From positions 189,176 through 253,175 of the forward strand of contig CAJNDS010002807.1 in assembly GCA_905221605.1 (NCBI GenBank): a DNA stretch of 64,000 nucleotides. The letters are read 5' to 3'. Every line of letters begins with the position of its first letter. Positions within the stretch are counted from its first letter, which is position 1. The translations under genes were made by a program, and so were the position numbers. The notes beneath the pieces are model-generated. The model was not told the origin of the DNA and made no database searches. It saw nothing but the letters and a program-made list of their open reading frames with translations. Below, in pieces: positions 10,425 to 21,800 of the stretch. The stretch comes from Symbiodinium natans (taxonomy: Eukaryota > Sar > Dinophyceae > Suessiales > Symbiodiniaceae).

Positions 10425-11591
10425 GGGTTTAGGGTTTAGGGTTTAGGGTTTAGGGTTTAGGGTTTAGGGTTTAGGGTTTAGGGACATAAAAATGAGCAAA
10501 TGTATGTATGTATGAATGTACGTATGTATGTATATATATATATATATGAATATGTATAATATGTGCAGTACGCATAGCTACGTGACTTTTGAACATCTGG
10601 CACATACTACTTCCTAAGATCTCCTTGCAGAAGAAAGAGTTGTGCAAGCATGGATAAGTGAATGGTACCAGGAAGACCTGCGGGAATGGCAGCGCGCAGA
10701 CGTCACATTATGGGGGTTGCATTTTTATCGCTTCCAGAATCCGCGCAAGACACTGCGTCAGACTGCCCATGCCCGAGGGTTTAGGGTTTAGGGTTTAGGG
10801 TTTAGGGTTTAGGGTTTAGGGTTTATATCCTGGCCCACACCATGGCAGACGGCAAAGTCCTCTCGAAGTGCCAGTGGAGGCTGGCGGGAGAGGTTCATGC
10901 ACAAAGGATGTTCAGGTTAAAGACTTTGGGTCTGCGGGGTCTTTCTGGATTCGGGGAGAATCCTGTCGGATTCTTGTAGCCGGCCCCCTTGTAAAACTCC
11001 CTTAAGAGCCCCTTCAAAGCCCCATATAAAGTCACCTGAAACCACCCCCCTCCATACCCCCCCCAGCCTTTTGAAACACTTAGGGGGGATATTTGGGGGG
11101 GGGGGGGGGGGACTTGCAGGCCGCTCACCCAGGCGAAGCCGCAGCTCGCAGGCTGGCGCTTTAGGATTTCGGGCTTGGGGCTTAGGGTTTTGGGCTTGGG
11201 GTTTAGGGTTTAGGGTTTAGGGTTTAAGGTTTAAGGGTTTAGGATTTGGGGCTTAGGGTTTTGGGTTTGGGGTTTAGGGTTAGGATTTCGGGCTGGGGGC
11301 TTCGGGAACCCTATGCCCTCAACCCCTCAATCCACGGTTTAGGGCTTTCGGGGGTGTCGTTGCGGACTTCCGCGAACAGTTGCCATCGACCCTGAACCCT
11401 CAAGCACCTTACGGCGTGCTGACAGGGAGGTGCAGCAAGGCCGCAAAGATTGTGGTTTAGGGCTCAGGTTTAGGGAATGTACGGTTCAGGGAATGATTCT
11501 GCTTGCCCTGCTAGGGCAGCGAGTCCGACCGAAGTCCCAGTCGAAAGCGCAGCTCACTGGAGGCCTCAGGATGATTTGACCTTTGCTCCGT
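10425..11591. other. Intron-like stretch with TTTAGGG arrays
   Basis: TTTAGGG arrays lie at 10425-10483, 10777-10827 and, degenerate, 11185-11285. Between them are a TATG/TA microsatellite (about 10500-10560), unique sequence without a convincing frame, and a 15-nt G run at about 11095-11110. Confidence 0.5.
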
Positions 11592-11747
11592 GCTTGGAGG
11601 TTCATGGCACTTTCTAACCAATTAAAACTGTACTTATAACCCTACTTATAATGCCCGTAAAGAGCCTTATAGGGGTTATCCCGCTTATAAGTAGGGTTAT
11701 AAGCCCAGTTATAATTGGTTAGTAAGTACCATGAACCTCCAAGTAGG
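11592..11747. mobile_element. MITE-like palindrome, family B, intact
   Basis: The ends are CTTGGAGGTTCATGGCACTT and AAGTACCATGAACCTCCAAG. The inner arms ACTTATAACCCTACTTATAA and complement are well conserved. No telomeric insert, so it is a reference for the interrupted copies at 606 and 56820. Confidence 0.8.
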
Positions 11748-12303
11748 TACTTGCGGCCTCTGAGTAGGGATTTCGGAGAGGTTAGGGTCCCTATACCACC
11801 CCTTACAGGGCGGTTTGGCCGACATGCGTGGATGTTCTGGCTCACTGATTTTTAAATTCGGAATCCCCATAAGCCCTAAACCCTAAACCTTAAACCCTAC
11901 ACCCTACACCCCAAACCCTAAACCTAATCCTAAGGGATCCTACCAAAGACATCCTAAGCCCTAAAGCCTCAAATTACTGATGCTGCGATCCCACAAGAAA
12001 GCCATACCTTAAGCCCCAAGCCATACACCCTAAATTCTAAACCCTAAACCTAAACCCTAAATTCTAATCCCTAAACCCTATATTCTTCACCCAAAATTTC
12101 TAACTTGTAAATCCTAAACCCAAAACCTACATTCCAAACCCTAAACCCTAAAATCTAAACCGTAAACGCTAAACCGCAGGCTGGCCTCAGTGTGAGCTTT
12201 GTCGTCCACGGCATCAACTACGCGCAGGTCTTAGCACGAGATGCGCTGATCTTTTCGGGTGTCCTCGCTACTAATAGTAGCAGTAATTGTTATCAATACT
12301 CAT
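11748..12303. other. Degenerate CCCTAAA stretch
   Basis: From about 11870 to 12175 the sequence is mostly decayed CCCTAAA units. The adjoining 12180-12300 has an open + frame (SFVVHGINYAQVLARDALIF) preceding the (AGT)n tract. It could be an exon, but nothing else supports it. Confidence 0.4.
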
Positions 12304-12304
12304 C

Positions 12305-12828
<524 letters not shown>

Positions 12829-13798
12829 TAGGAAGAATTCTGAATAGTACTAGTAATGAGGACATCAAAAGAGCTGCAGGCTTCGAGGGGGCGCATTCTT
12901 CCAGACTGTCCGCCCTGCGTGTCCACTCCTCACCAGTCCATGTTCGCTAAGGATCGCCTGGTGAAAGATGTTGCGATGCCCTCCTCTCAGAAGAATCGTG
13001 CTCTCTGCGTTGCTGTTCGTAGCTTCCCCTTAAACCCTAAACCCTAATCCCGAAACCCTACACCCTAAACCCTAAACCCAACCTGGTTTAAGACATCTTT
13101 CCTGCGCCGCACTGAAACGCTAAGCCTAAGCTCCAACCTCAAGGGAAGGTCATCACTGGTGTGCATGTGGAGGATGGTGCTCTTCGAGGGCGCGGTCAAA
13201 ATGGCGATTGCCCAGCAGGCCTGGAAAGAAGTGTGGCTGACTCTTTCAGGTGTTCAGTTTTTGCAATGTATATATATATATATACGTAATACAAAATATC
13301 TGTATATATATATATTGATAGTCACTCAAAGTTTTCAGTTTTTTCTATATGCATATATTATACTGGTGCTTCAGGAAAACAACAGTCATAGCAGTCAGGT
13401 CAACTGGCGGTGAGCAACCCTAAACCCTAAACCCTAAGCCTTAAACCCTAAACCCTAGACCCTAAACCCCAAAGCCCTAAACCCAAGAAGCTTAAACCCT
13501 AAACGGTAAGTTCTAAACAGGTGGCGTCCGGACTCCTCCCGGAGCACATCCAGCCGTGACTTAAAACAGGGTTTAGGGTTTAGGGTTTAGGCTTTCGGGT
13601 TTAGGGTTTGGGGATTTCGATCGCTGTTGTTGCACTTGTTTGCTGTGTGCCATCCATCCCTAAACCCTAAACCTAAACCCTAAACTAAACCCTAAACCCT
13701 AAACCCTAAAGCCTAAACCCGAAACCCTAAGCCCTAAACCCTAAGCCCTAAACCCTAAACCCTAAACCGATTCTAAACCCTAAACTCTCCCAACTGAG
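12829..13798. other. Mosaic of unique sequence and telomeric arrays
   Basis: CCCTAAA-type arrays lie at 13029-13080, 13417-13515 and 13659-13785, with one TTTAGGG stretch at 13568-13620. TA-rich microsatellite lies at 13270-13320. No gene is recognised; the frame at 12856-12950 is short. Confidence 0.45.
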
Positions 13799-13881
13799 GC
13801 TTCGAACGGCCAGTGGATCCATCCGTGTGACGGCCACTTTGAGTCTCCCGGACCTGCTTTCGCACCTCGGAAGTTTTGCGG
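13799..13881 (+). CDS. Exon-like cassette ASNGQWIHPCDGHFESPGPA
   Basis: Eighty-three bases lie between CAACTGAG and GTGCGTCG, open in one frame and continuing FAPRKFC. CCCTAAA units lie on the left up to 13785, TTTAGGG units on the right from 13897. Cys, Trp and His content is typical of a real protein segment. The family is not recognised. Confidence 0.45.
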
Positions 13882-14497
13882 GTGCGTCGACTCTGCTTAG
13901 GGTTTAGGGTTTAGGGTTTAGGGTGTAAGGTTTAGGGTTTAGGGTTCAGGGTTTAGGGTTTGTGCCGCTGTTGCATGAGTCATCAGACGCGCCCATAAAT
14001 TCCTTGCAATTGGAGGGTTCAGGGTTAGGGTTTAGGGTTTAGGGTTGCTAAGCAGCCTCTTGCTCACGGTCGTTCAGATCCCTCATGACAGGTCCTCCCA
14101 CGCAAGCGGTGGCCTCATCCAGGGCGAAACAGGATTGCGGAGTGAGTCGGATGATTGTATCATTGATATGGGGATTTCCCGAAATTAGGGGTACCTTATT
14201 GGGGTCCTTATTATAAGGGGATCCTGTTATTTGGGCGTTTATATTAGGGGTCCCTTATGATCGTAAACCCCCATAATTTATGGGCCCCATATACATGTTT
14301 AGACACAAAGCACATGCATAAAACAAAAAGCTACGTGGTGCTCGACCAGTTCAAAAGCACTGTAAACTACAACATACGCCCAGAAGGCCCTAAACCACAA
14401 AACAATCATTAGGCCCTCTTCCCCCCCCCCCCCCCCCCACCCGCACCACTAAACCCCAGAACCCTTTTGGCTCTCCCAATCCCTACACCAACCCTCA
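13882..14497. other. Intron-like stretch with TTTAGGG arrays and a family F element
   Basis: TTTAGGG arrays lie at 13897-13961 and 14013-14045. A palindromic family F element occupies about 14170-14272 (ends GGATTTCCCGAAATTAGGGG and TCGTAAACCCCC). A 17-nt C run lies at about 14420-14437. Confidence 0.5.
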
Positions 14498-14618
14498 GGG
14501 TTTAGGGACAAGGGGTTTAGGGTTTAGGGTTCAGGGTTTGGGGCTTGGGGTCCAAACCCCAAACCCCAAACCCTAAACCCCTTATCCCTAAACCCTAAAC
14601 CCTAAACCCTAAACCCTA
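14498..14618. repeat. Head-to-head degenerate telomeric arrays, retrotransposon target site
   Basis: TTTAGGG/TTTGGGG units (about 14498-14553) run head-to-head into CCCCAAA and CCCTAAA units (14554-14618). The last five bases, CCCTA (14614-14618), are the left target-site duplication of the LTR element. Confidence 0.85.
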
Positions 14619-14911
14619 TACGGGGGCAACCGAAGGGGAAAAGGGAAAGAAACCAACCCTTAACAGTTGCCTATATGGATTTCCCAGATCGAACCAGTAA
14701 GAGAAGAATCCCACCCCAGAGGGAAAGGCTAAGGGAGAAGGGTCGGGACTACTACCTCCCACAAGACCCAACACCCAACACACGGACACAACCTTTTCAA
14801 CGAAAAGCGGACGGCTCTGGGCCATCTTGAGCCAAACAAGATTTCCGGGTTCATTGACCCTTCCAACCCCCAACACTAACTCTTTTCTACAATACCAGTT
14901 GCAGCTCCGCA
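14619..14911 (-). repeat. 3' LTR
   Basis: 293 bp, identical to the 5' LTR. It is bounded by the polypurine tract on its inner side and by the CCCTA duplication on its outer side. Confidence 0.95.
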
Positions 14912-14922
14912 CTCCCCCTGTC
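14912..14922 (-). other. Polypurine tract
   Basis: The - strand reads GACAGGGGGAG directly before the 3' LTR start TGCGGAGC, the position expected for the plus-strand primer of an LTR element. Confidence 0.8.
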
Positions 14923-15282
14923 CTAGGATTTCCTAGGACACCTTGGAGGTGCAGATATTTTGGCCAAAAACTGCCATTAAGGCAGCAGCCAGCTGCTTGA
15001 AATGCACAATATGGTTTTACGTCATCCAGGACGAAATTATAGCACATTGGCTAAACCCACTAACCACAGAGAATCTCTTTTCACCATGATCCTCTCATCA
15101 CTGAAGACTCCTTGGCCTTCTTCACCACAAACCGTGGTCTTCGCTACGCGAAAAGCTACTGACTTCTACTATCAGGGATTTCCATACCCTTAATAGTAAC
15201 CACCACATTGTCAGCACATTGGCTGTTCCAGCGCACCTGTCTCCAGAAAGAGAAAAACCATCCCTTCATCCATACCATCCAA

Positions 15283-18108
15283 TCACTTCTTTTTCCGATT
15301 GTTGGCAATTTTGAGGTGAAGTTGCAGCAGAATATACTCCAGGTCCGAAACTGTAAGCACAGGATCCTGTACGCACCTTTGAATTGAGGATACCAATCCT
15401 TCTCTCTTTGCGTCCTCAATCGCTTGGCAAGATTGACCCAGCTCTGCATTCACAGTGGTAGACACTGGTGCATCCGCATCAGATGGACGATCCTTTTCCT
15501 CAGGATCTTGCACCATTACCACCTCTTCCTTTTTGGGACTCTGACTTTTCTCCTTCTTCTTTGTCTTTCCACCGACATTTGACTTTGTGCGCGTTTTCGA
15601 GGCTTTTTCCACTGCAGAAACCACCACATTGGATGATGATCCACCCTTCTCAATGATCGTCGGCATCTTCTTCGGCTTTGGAACCATGAGAGTGTAAGGA
15701 TCTTCGATAGCTGCAGCTTTCCTCTTCTTTTTTACCTTTTTCTTCTCTTCTTCAACGGCAACCTCCGTCTCCGAAGTCTCAACCACTTCTTTTTCGGCAG
15801 GAATATCCTTGCTGGACTCCCTTTCTAGGGACCTCTTTTTGCCTCTTTTGGAATCCTTTTCTTCTCCCAAATTGGCTCGCTCATACCATATCCTCAGGTC
15901 ATTGACCCATTCTTCCACCTCCGCGAGCGAAACCTCATACGACTTCACTACTTCGAGAAGTTCCAGCACGGTCAACATACCAGTGGTCCACGAAACCCAT
16001 TCTTGATCCATTTGGTCAGTATCTCCATTGAACTTCAGGAGTTTGAACAATGGGTCCGCCTCTGCTCGAGCCAAATCTGGCTTGCCATCGGACAGAAATG
16101 AAATCGCCTCCATCAACAGTTCCGTCATCTTGGTATCTTCGTCATAAACCATAAAATCCTCCTCACCATCATCGAACTGTTCAGGAGAGATCTCCTTTTC
16201 ACCACCATTTGCACCAGAACTTCTCCTTGGACCATCCCTTGGGGGCGTCCTTGGAGACCTTGGCCTCTGTTCCTCCAGCGGAACACCATGCTCGAAGACA
16301 CACCTGTCACCAAAACGACACTTCCCAGACCGAGCAAACTGGATGCACCTCACACCAGTTGCATCATGCGAGAACTCACAATCCTTTCCAGCGAAACAGT
16401 CTCTCCCTGCCACATAGTATTTGCACCAATACGAATGTAGCACCACATCATCTTCTGAATGGATGAATTTGCAGTCTTCACCAAATTTGCAGCGATCTTT
16501 CCCCTTGCCGAACCAATAGCAGAAGCCCTTCTTCCTCTTCTCCAAGCGCTCTGCCTCGTACCGGTCCATAGGGCGATTGTGCTCTACATGAACATTGCCA
16601 TGTACCTGGGGACTGCTCCCTTCACCCGACGTGCTATCAGTATTTGGTGCTTGGAGTACAGCTGGAAAACCTGGCCTTGGTCCTACCACCTTCATGATTG
16701 GTTTTCCGCCAACTCCTGAGCCATGCTGAGACGATCCAAAAACATTGAACATCTTCGTGAAGGCCTTTCTAGTGCCAATCTTCTGCACCCTTTTGATTGG
16801 ACGTTTCATTGCTCCAACCTTGCATCCAGATGCGCTCCAACGACACAACCTCCTATACCCAGCTCTATATCCCTTCTTCCAAAGAGCCATAAGAATTTTA
16901 GAGGCAGTAACATTCTCCACCTCTACCTTTTCCAATGGTCCCTCACTTCCCGGAACAAACCCATCCATATCTGAAGACCTTTCCATCTTTTTTGACACCA
17001 CTTCGTCGAGGTAGTCTTCCGAGATCCAGGGTAAGTTCCTCTTAGAGGAAGGATTGTCATCATTGCTTGGTCCTTCACCAGGATACCCTTTTGTGCTGTC
17101 AAAGATCTTACCAGTAGTGCGGTCCTGCATAGAGAAATTAGAAGCCACGCGGGAGTACACTGACCACAAGAAAATCCTTGTGTCCGCCAGTCTTGATGAC
17201 CCACTGGATGTCTCCTCTTCCGGAGAGACTTCTGGCGCTTTGCCATCCCCTCCAGTGTCACCACTTGTCTCACCTCCAGCATCTTCAATGGGAATAAGGG
17301 ATTCATTGTTCCCTTGATCAAGTACCGCATCCTCTGGTCCAAGAACTTCCAGCACCGCTGTCGAAGGATCCACCTCTTCATCTGCATCGTCGTCCATCCT
17401 TTTCCAGAGAGCCTCCAATTGGTCCGCACAAGTCGCCGCTTGAAGGAACTCCATCAACCGGGCCCTCCCGCGCTGCCAGAGAAATTCCGAAACCATCACC
17501 GACCCCTGGGCTCCAAGATTCAGGAATGGGTGAACCAATTTGGCTACCCTCGCCATAAGTTCAATGTGAACTTCCATGCCTGGACTGCGACTCCAATCAT
17601 AGGCAATTGCCTCCATAGCAGTTCCAAACTTGTCAGTATTTTTGAATTCCCCTTCCAGACCAGGAGACAACAATGCACCCATCACCGAAAGAGGATAATT
17701 TCCCACCGCCGGCAAGCACGGGTTGTCATGGAACGAATGATGCAGGTCACAATAATGTCCTTGATCTCTCCTTTGAAAAAGGAGTGCTCCAGTCCCTAGC
17801 TGGGCATTCATTTCATCCACTTGAACCATTTCAGCACATATCCTCTGTGCCATGTACGCCATTGCTGGCCAGACGGAACGATCGGTCAGACCGCGACGCA
17901 TAACCCAATCAGTTGTTGGCGACTGAATCAGCGTTCTTGGATCATACACCATAACCACCATCGCACCGTCACCCATTGACTGATCAGCATCGTCCTCCAG
18001 TGCCAGGTTCTCATCCTGTTCGCTTGCACCCTCGGATGACATGCTAATAACCAATTTTCGATCCATCTTATTGGACCCCTTTTGGCAGTCTCTTTGCCCC
18101 ACAGGCAA
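15283..18108 (-). CDS. Retrotransposon ORF4, triple CCCH zinc-finger protein (941 aa)
   Basis: The first Met is at 18108. Met15 (MDRKLVIS) or Met23 is a plausible start, since the first residues overlap the preceding frame. Residues 50-240 form a Trp- and hydrophobic-rich helical domain of unknown family (DWVMRRGLTDRSVWPAMAYM). Residues 395-460 are basic. Three CCCH fingers lie at C530/C540/C546/H550, C562/C571/C577/H581 and C588/C597/C603/H607. Residues 655-745 form a helical domain (MTELLMEAISFLSDGKPDLA). Residues 750-870 are a Lys/Glu-rich, nuclear-localisation-like tail, and the C-terminal helix ends in KIANNRKKK. No polymerase or integrase motif is seen. It probably binds the element's RNA. 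A ~370-bp untranslated tail (14912-15282) separates it from the 3' LTR. Confidence 0.85.
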   Translation of the reverse strand: MPVGQRDCQKGSNKMDRKLVISMSSEGASEQDENLALEDDADQSMGDGAMVVMVYDPRTLIQSPTTDWVMRRGLTDRSVWPAMAYMAQRICAEMVQVDEMNAQLGTGALLFQRRDQGHYCDLHHSFHDNPCLPAVGNYPLSVMGALLSPGLEGEFKNTDKFGTAMEAIAYDWSRSPGMEVHIELMARVAKLVHPFLNLGAQGSVMVSEFLWQRGRARLMEFLQAATCADQLEALWKRMDDDADEEVDPSTAVLEVLGPEDAVLDQGNNESLIPIEDAGGETSGDTGGDGKAPEVSPEEETSSGSSRLADTRIFLWSVYSRVASNFSMQDRTTGKIFDSTKGYPGEGPSNDDNPSSKRNLPWISEDYLDEVVSKKMERSSDMDGFVPGSEGPLEKVEVENVTASKILMALWKKGYRAGYRRLCRWSASGCKVGAMKRPIKRVQKIGTRKAFTKMFNVFGSSQHGSGVGGKPIMKVVGPRPGFPAVLQAPNTDSTSGEGSSPQVHGNVHVEHNRPMDRYEAERLEKRKKGFCYWFGKGKDRCKFGEDCKFIHSEDDVVLHSYWCKYYVAGRDCFAGKDCEFSHDATGVRCIQFARSGKCRFGDRCVFEHGVPLEEQRPRSPRTPPRDGPRRSSGANGGEKEISPEQFDDGEEDFMVYDEDTKMTELLMEAISFLSDGKPDLARAEADPLFKLLKFNGDTDQMDQEWVSWTTGMLTVLELLEVVKSYEVSLAEVEEWVNDLRIWYERANLGEEKDSKRGKKRSLERESSKDIPAEKEVVETSETEVAVEEEKKKVKKKRKAAAIEDPYTLMVPKPKKMPTIIEKGGSSSNVVVSAVEKASKTRTKSNVGGKTKKKEKSQSPKKEEVVMVQDPEEKDRPSDADAPVSTTVNAELGQSCQAIEDAKREGLVSSIQRCVQDPVLTVSDLEYILLQLHLKIANNRKKK

Positions 18109-18314
18109 CTTGCCAGTTCATTGCTCCTACCTTCTCCTTCTTTTTGGTCAGTCTCCTCGCCAGAAATTTGTACTGCTCCTTCCGGCACCGTCTCCTGTCC
18201 AGCCACTTCTTGCCCAGGAAGAACTTGAGCGCTTTCAGAGACATTCACCTGTCCAGCAACACCTTGCCCAGGTAAAACCTCATCCGTGGAGCCCACCGCC
18301 AGCGAACCAACCAT
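17928..18314 (-). CDS. Retrotransposon frame segment with GQ repeats (128 codons)
   Basis: This frame is already open upstream of its ATG (…SRRAERSQKRARDGSV). It contains a short repeat, VLPGQGVAGQ / VLPGQEVAGQ, then acidic sequence. The convincing part ends near an AAAAGGGG run (about 18076-18083), after which ORF4's frame reads better; the C-terminal ~45 codons are probably a shadow. Most likely it links the previous segment to ORF4 in an ancestral long frame. Confidence 0.45.
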   Translation of the reverse strand: MVGSLAVGSTDEVLPGQGVAGQVNVSESAQVLPGQEVAGQETVPEGAVQISGEETDQKEGEGRSNELASCLWGKETAKRGPIRWIENWLLACHPRVQANRMRTWHWRTMLISQWVTVRWWLWCMIQER

Positions 18315-18348
18315 AACTGAGCCATCCCTTGCTCTTTTTTGAGACCGT

Positions 18349-18813
18349 TCAGCTCGACGAGAAGGTTGTGGTAGCGAAAAAACCTTGTGAAGTCACTTCT
18401 TGGCGGGTCTCCCCCCGCGACGCTTTGTCGCGCCCTTCGCCAAGGTGAACCGATTTTTTCGGCCCGTCATTGGAGCCTGAAGAACCACTCTGCGGAACAT
18501 TGCCACGACTCGCAGTTCTCTGTGAATCCCTTTCTTGCAAGAAAATTTCCTTCAGGCGTTGCGCGGCATTGGTCTCCTCCTCGCTTGAATCGCTTGAGGA
18601 AGCGGCGTACGAGACCAAGGCCTCCGCCTGTTCATCATCATCCACCACATCTGCCCACGCTCTGCTGAACCGATACGACAACCCACCACGAGGCTTCAGT
18701 TCCAGTGGCTTCGGCTTTTCCACCACTTCCGCCGGCTGCACCCGTCGTTGTGATCGAGAGCGTGGCACCTGTCGCACCTGTTTTTTGTCCAGCAAGGGCC
18801 TTCCCCTTTTCAC
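18349..18813 (-). CDS. Retrotransposon frame segment between ORF2 and ORF4 (154 codons)
   Basis: A basic N-terminal part (KKQVRQVPRSRSQRRVQPAE) leads to a Ser/Glu-rich acidic tract (SSSDSSEEE) and another basic part. Its good-looking frame takes over from ORF2 at an A6 run (18781-18786 on +, as T6), a +1 change. It then runs into TGA at 18349 shortly after a T6 run (18377-18382), where the next segment's frame becomes the better one. It may not be a separate protein: it may be joined to ORF2 by frameshifting, or split by homopolymer indels. Confidence 0.5.
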   Translation of the reverse strand: MKRGRPLLDKKQVRQVPRSRSQRRVQPAEVVEKPKPLELKPRGGLSYRFSRAWADVVDDDEQAEALVSYAASSSDSSEEETNAAQRLKEIFLQERDSQRTASRGNVPQSGSSGSNDGPKKSVHLGEGRDKASRGETRQEVTSQGFFATTTFSSS

Positions 18814-21800
18814 AGGGTTTGATCTTGACCGATACTTTTTTTGTTGGCGGATTCACCGGCGGCATTCCAACTCCCACCAACTGCAGCTTCTGTACGCACA
18901 GCGGAGACCTCTGCGCAAGCGTCCAAGCATCACGGTACCTGACCGTATCAAAAAGCTCCCGATAGGAGCCTCTCGGCATGGTTTTTGCACCGGAGTCTTC
19001 AGCTTCACGCACCTGAGTGAGGGTTCGCACCGCCGCTCTTCCAGTTCCTTTGCTCCCAGAAGATTGTTGTACCCGTACAGATGCATCGGAAGGAACTGCT
19101 TTTTCCGGTCCTCCTGGACGATATCGGACACCACCAACCAATTGCAGAATTTTGCATGCAGTCACTTTGTTGATCCCTTTGTCAACCAAATCTTCCACAA
19201 AGATGAACTCCTGCAAGTCCGACACATTGGTCACACCAAGCGTAATCATCACCTCACTTACATGAGGGGTATACACCCACAGGTGTTCGTTGCGAGCCAT
19301 CCAATTTTCAATTGGCTCCTCCGGATTTTGAAGCCGAATACCAGTGGATTCAGCCACCGAATTCTTTTGTTCATCAGCTTCTGCTTCATCCAGAATACCT
19401 TTTTCACCTTCTTTTTGTGACACATTGGTCATTTGCAGCGCTTTTGGTGCCGAGGATGAGGAAGATTCAGCTCCCCCACTCGCAGGTGGCTGAAAAGTGC
19501 TTCTATCCGAAATCTCCCATCCTCTCTCTTTTTCAAACCGGACCTGATTGGCCACCTGTACCAAGTGTTTCAGGAGCGTCAGCCGCTCATCTGACATCTC
19601 GTCGTGGGAGTACTTGCAGAAATTTGACCCTTTCCGGCAACGTCCTCTGAGGTAATAATCGAAACAGCAATGGTGGAACCCTGCGTCCCTTAGTGCCTTC
19701 CTGGAAGCATTGTCCCAAGATTTGCCGGGCTCCCAAGTCCCTTCCAATGCTATGTCATCGTTGTGACGATACCTGCATGTAGTCCCATATTTACAACCAC
19801 CTTGATTGTAATACAGACACAGACGACCTTTTGGCTCACCCGACGTAGGTTCACCCTTTGATGCACCTTTGCCAAAATTGTACTTGGCCCGGAAGGCTAA
19901 ATCCTCCCGCTCCTGCTGTGCCTCATCCACTGTACCTTCCTCTGTGGGAGGGTCACCGATGTTCCCATCCTCATCATCAGCTTCTTGGCTGTTCTTTGGA
20001 TCAGTTGACCCCCCTTCTGGCCAACCTTCACCATAACGACGATGCTCATAGGGACACCCATCGCCATTGCGACACCTTCCCTTATTGAAGAACTTGCACA
20101 GTTTGCTGTATCCAGGTGACACAGTCTGTGGAGTCATGTGAGCCTTTTTGTACTGGTCAGGGTCCATGTAAGCTTCCATTGGCTTGTTCTCCCTTTTGCT
20201 CATGGATTGCACTGCACCATCAAGCTCCTGCAAAAATAGCTTGGTGTCCAACCAAAGCGCGTTCCAAAACTCATCTTCCCCTTGATTCAGCACCGTTGCC
20301 ACCGCTTCACCCACAACTGATCGAGTAAATCTCCTTTTTCTGCATGCCAGTTCGAAAAGCGCGTTGTGGTACTGTTTTCGGGAAAAAGTGGTTAACTTTC
20401 CCAAGCCTGTGCTTTCTGTACCATCAGGCTTCCAACCATCATTTTGCAAGATGCCATACGCGCGCCGAGCTTCCGCATTGAGGAATGCATGATCTGCAAC
20501 ACACTCCTGTAAATCTTCCATCGGGCGACCCAACAGCATCCCAGTGATTTTGCCAACATAGGCCTCATCTTCGTTTCCATTCTCCAGAAGAGCTTTGTAG
20601 ATCTTTTCTCCATAAAGTTGCCTTTCCTCTCGTTCTTCTGAGGATAACTCCTGTACCACAAGCCCTTCCTCGGATTGCTCTTCTTCCTGTTTCCAGTCCC
20701 ATTGACCGTTGGAATCTTGGTACCATTGACCAGCATACCATGAATCCGTCCACCACGTACTCCAGCCGCTGGGTTTCCATTTCCGCAGCGTCGAAGAAGA
20801 GTCCTCCACGTCCTCTTCCAAAACCAGAAAGGTGTCCAAGATTATGGTACCATCATCTTCCACTCGTTTCACTGTTCCATTGACAGTATCACCAAATCTG
20901 AACTGACATGTATTGTTCCCTTCTGCAGGAATCAATACATTCAAATCACCAAGGTCCAAAAAAGCTCCATACCCATTGATGCAGCGCACTAGACCCATGA
21001 TCTCATCTCCCTCTTGATAGCAATGGTTCCCAGGTGATTCCAAGGCTCCCGCTCGGGGCACTTTCTTCGCATGCTCTTCAGAAACCACCTCTGTATCATC
21101 GGCTCCTGGCGCATCCTTTGTCTTCACCTTTGGGTCACACTGCTCGTCCTGCTCCACGAGTCCCACAGGCTCATTTTTTTTGTGCTCCTGGATTTCAGGA
21201 CCTCCCTTTTTCTCCGCCAAAGGCTTTGCCTCATCTGCTGCAGTTCGCTCGGTGTCGACTTCCGGCGAACTTCCAGACGGCAACACTTCTCCCTTCATGG
21301 GAGTGGACCCATCATTGGAGTCCTTTGTCACACCTTCTGCAGCAGGCAAATTTTCTTCCACTGCAGGGCGATTGAGTTGATCATCCACGGCAGGCACACT
21401 TTCTTCCACCGCAGGCTCCTTTGGTTCCATGGTTTCCAAAGGAGAATTGCCACCATCGTTGACCACAGCTGCCTCATCGGCTCCGGTGTAGCCCTTGCTA
21501 TTCCGTTCCTCGCGGCTAACTTCAGGTTGCACCAGTGCGTCCACCTGTGAACCTCCATCATCAGCTGCTGCGGAGACCTGCGCCCCATTGTTGCAGTCGC
21601 CCGTGGAACGTAACACCATATGCACCTCAACCCGTGCCTCCTTCGCACTCCAGGTACTATCTGGCGCATCGACCCGCGCATCATTGGCGCTCCAGGCCTC
21701 ATCTTTCAGATCTTCCGTGTCTCCAGCTATTCCAGAAGCTTCTTTTTCCCCTTGAATGGCAGGAATCTTGGCACCAAACGAAGAGACCTCCTCAGTCGCA

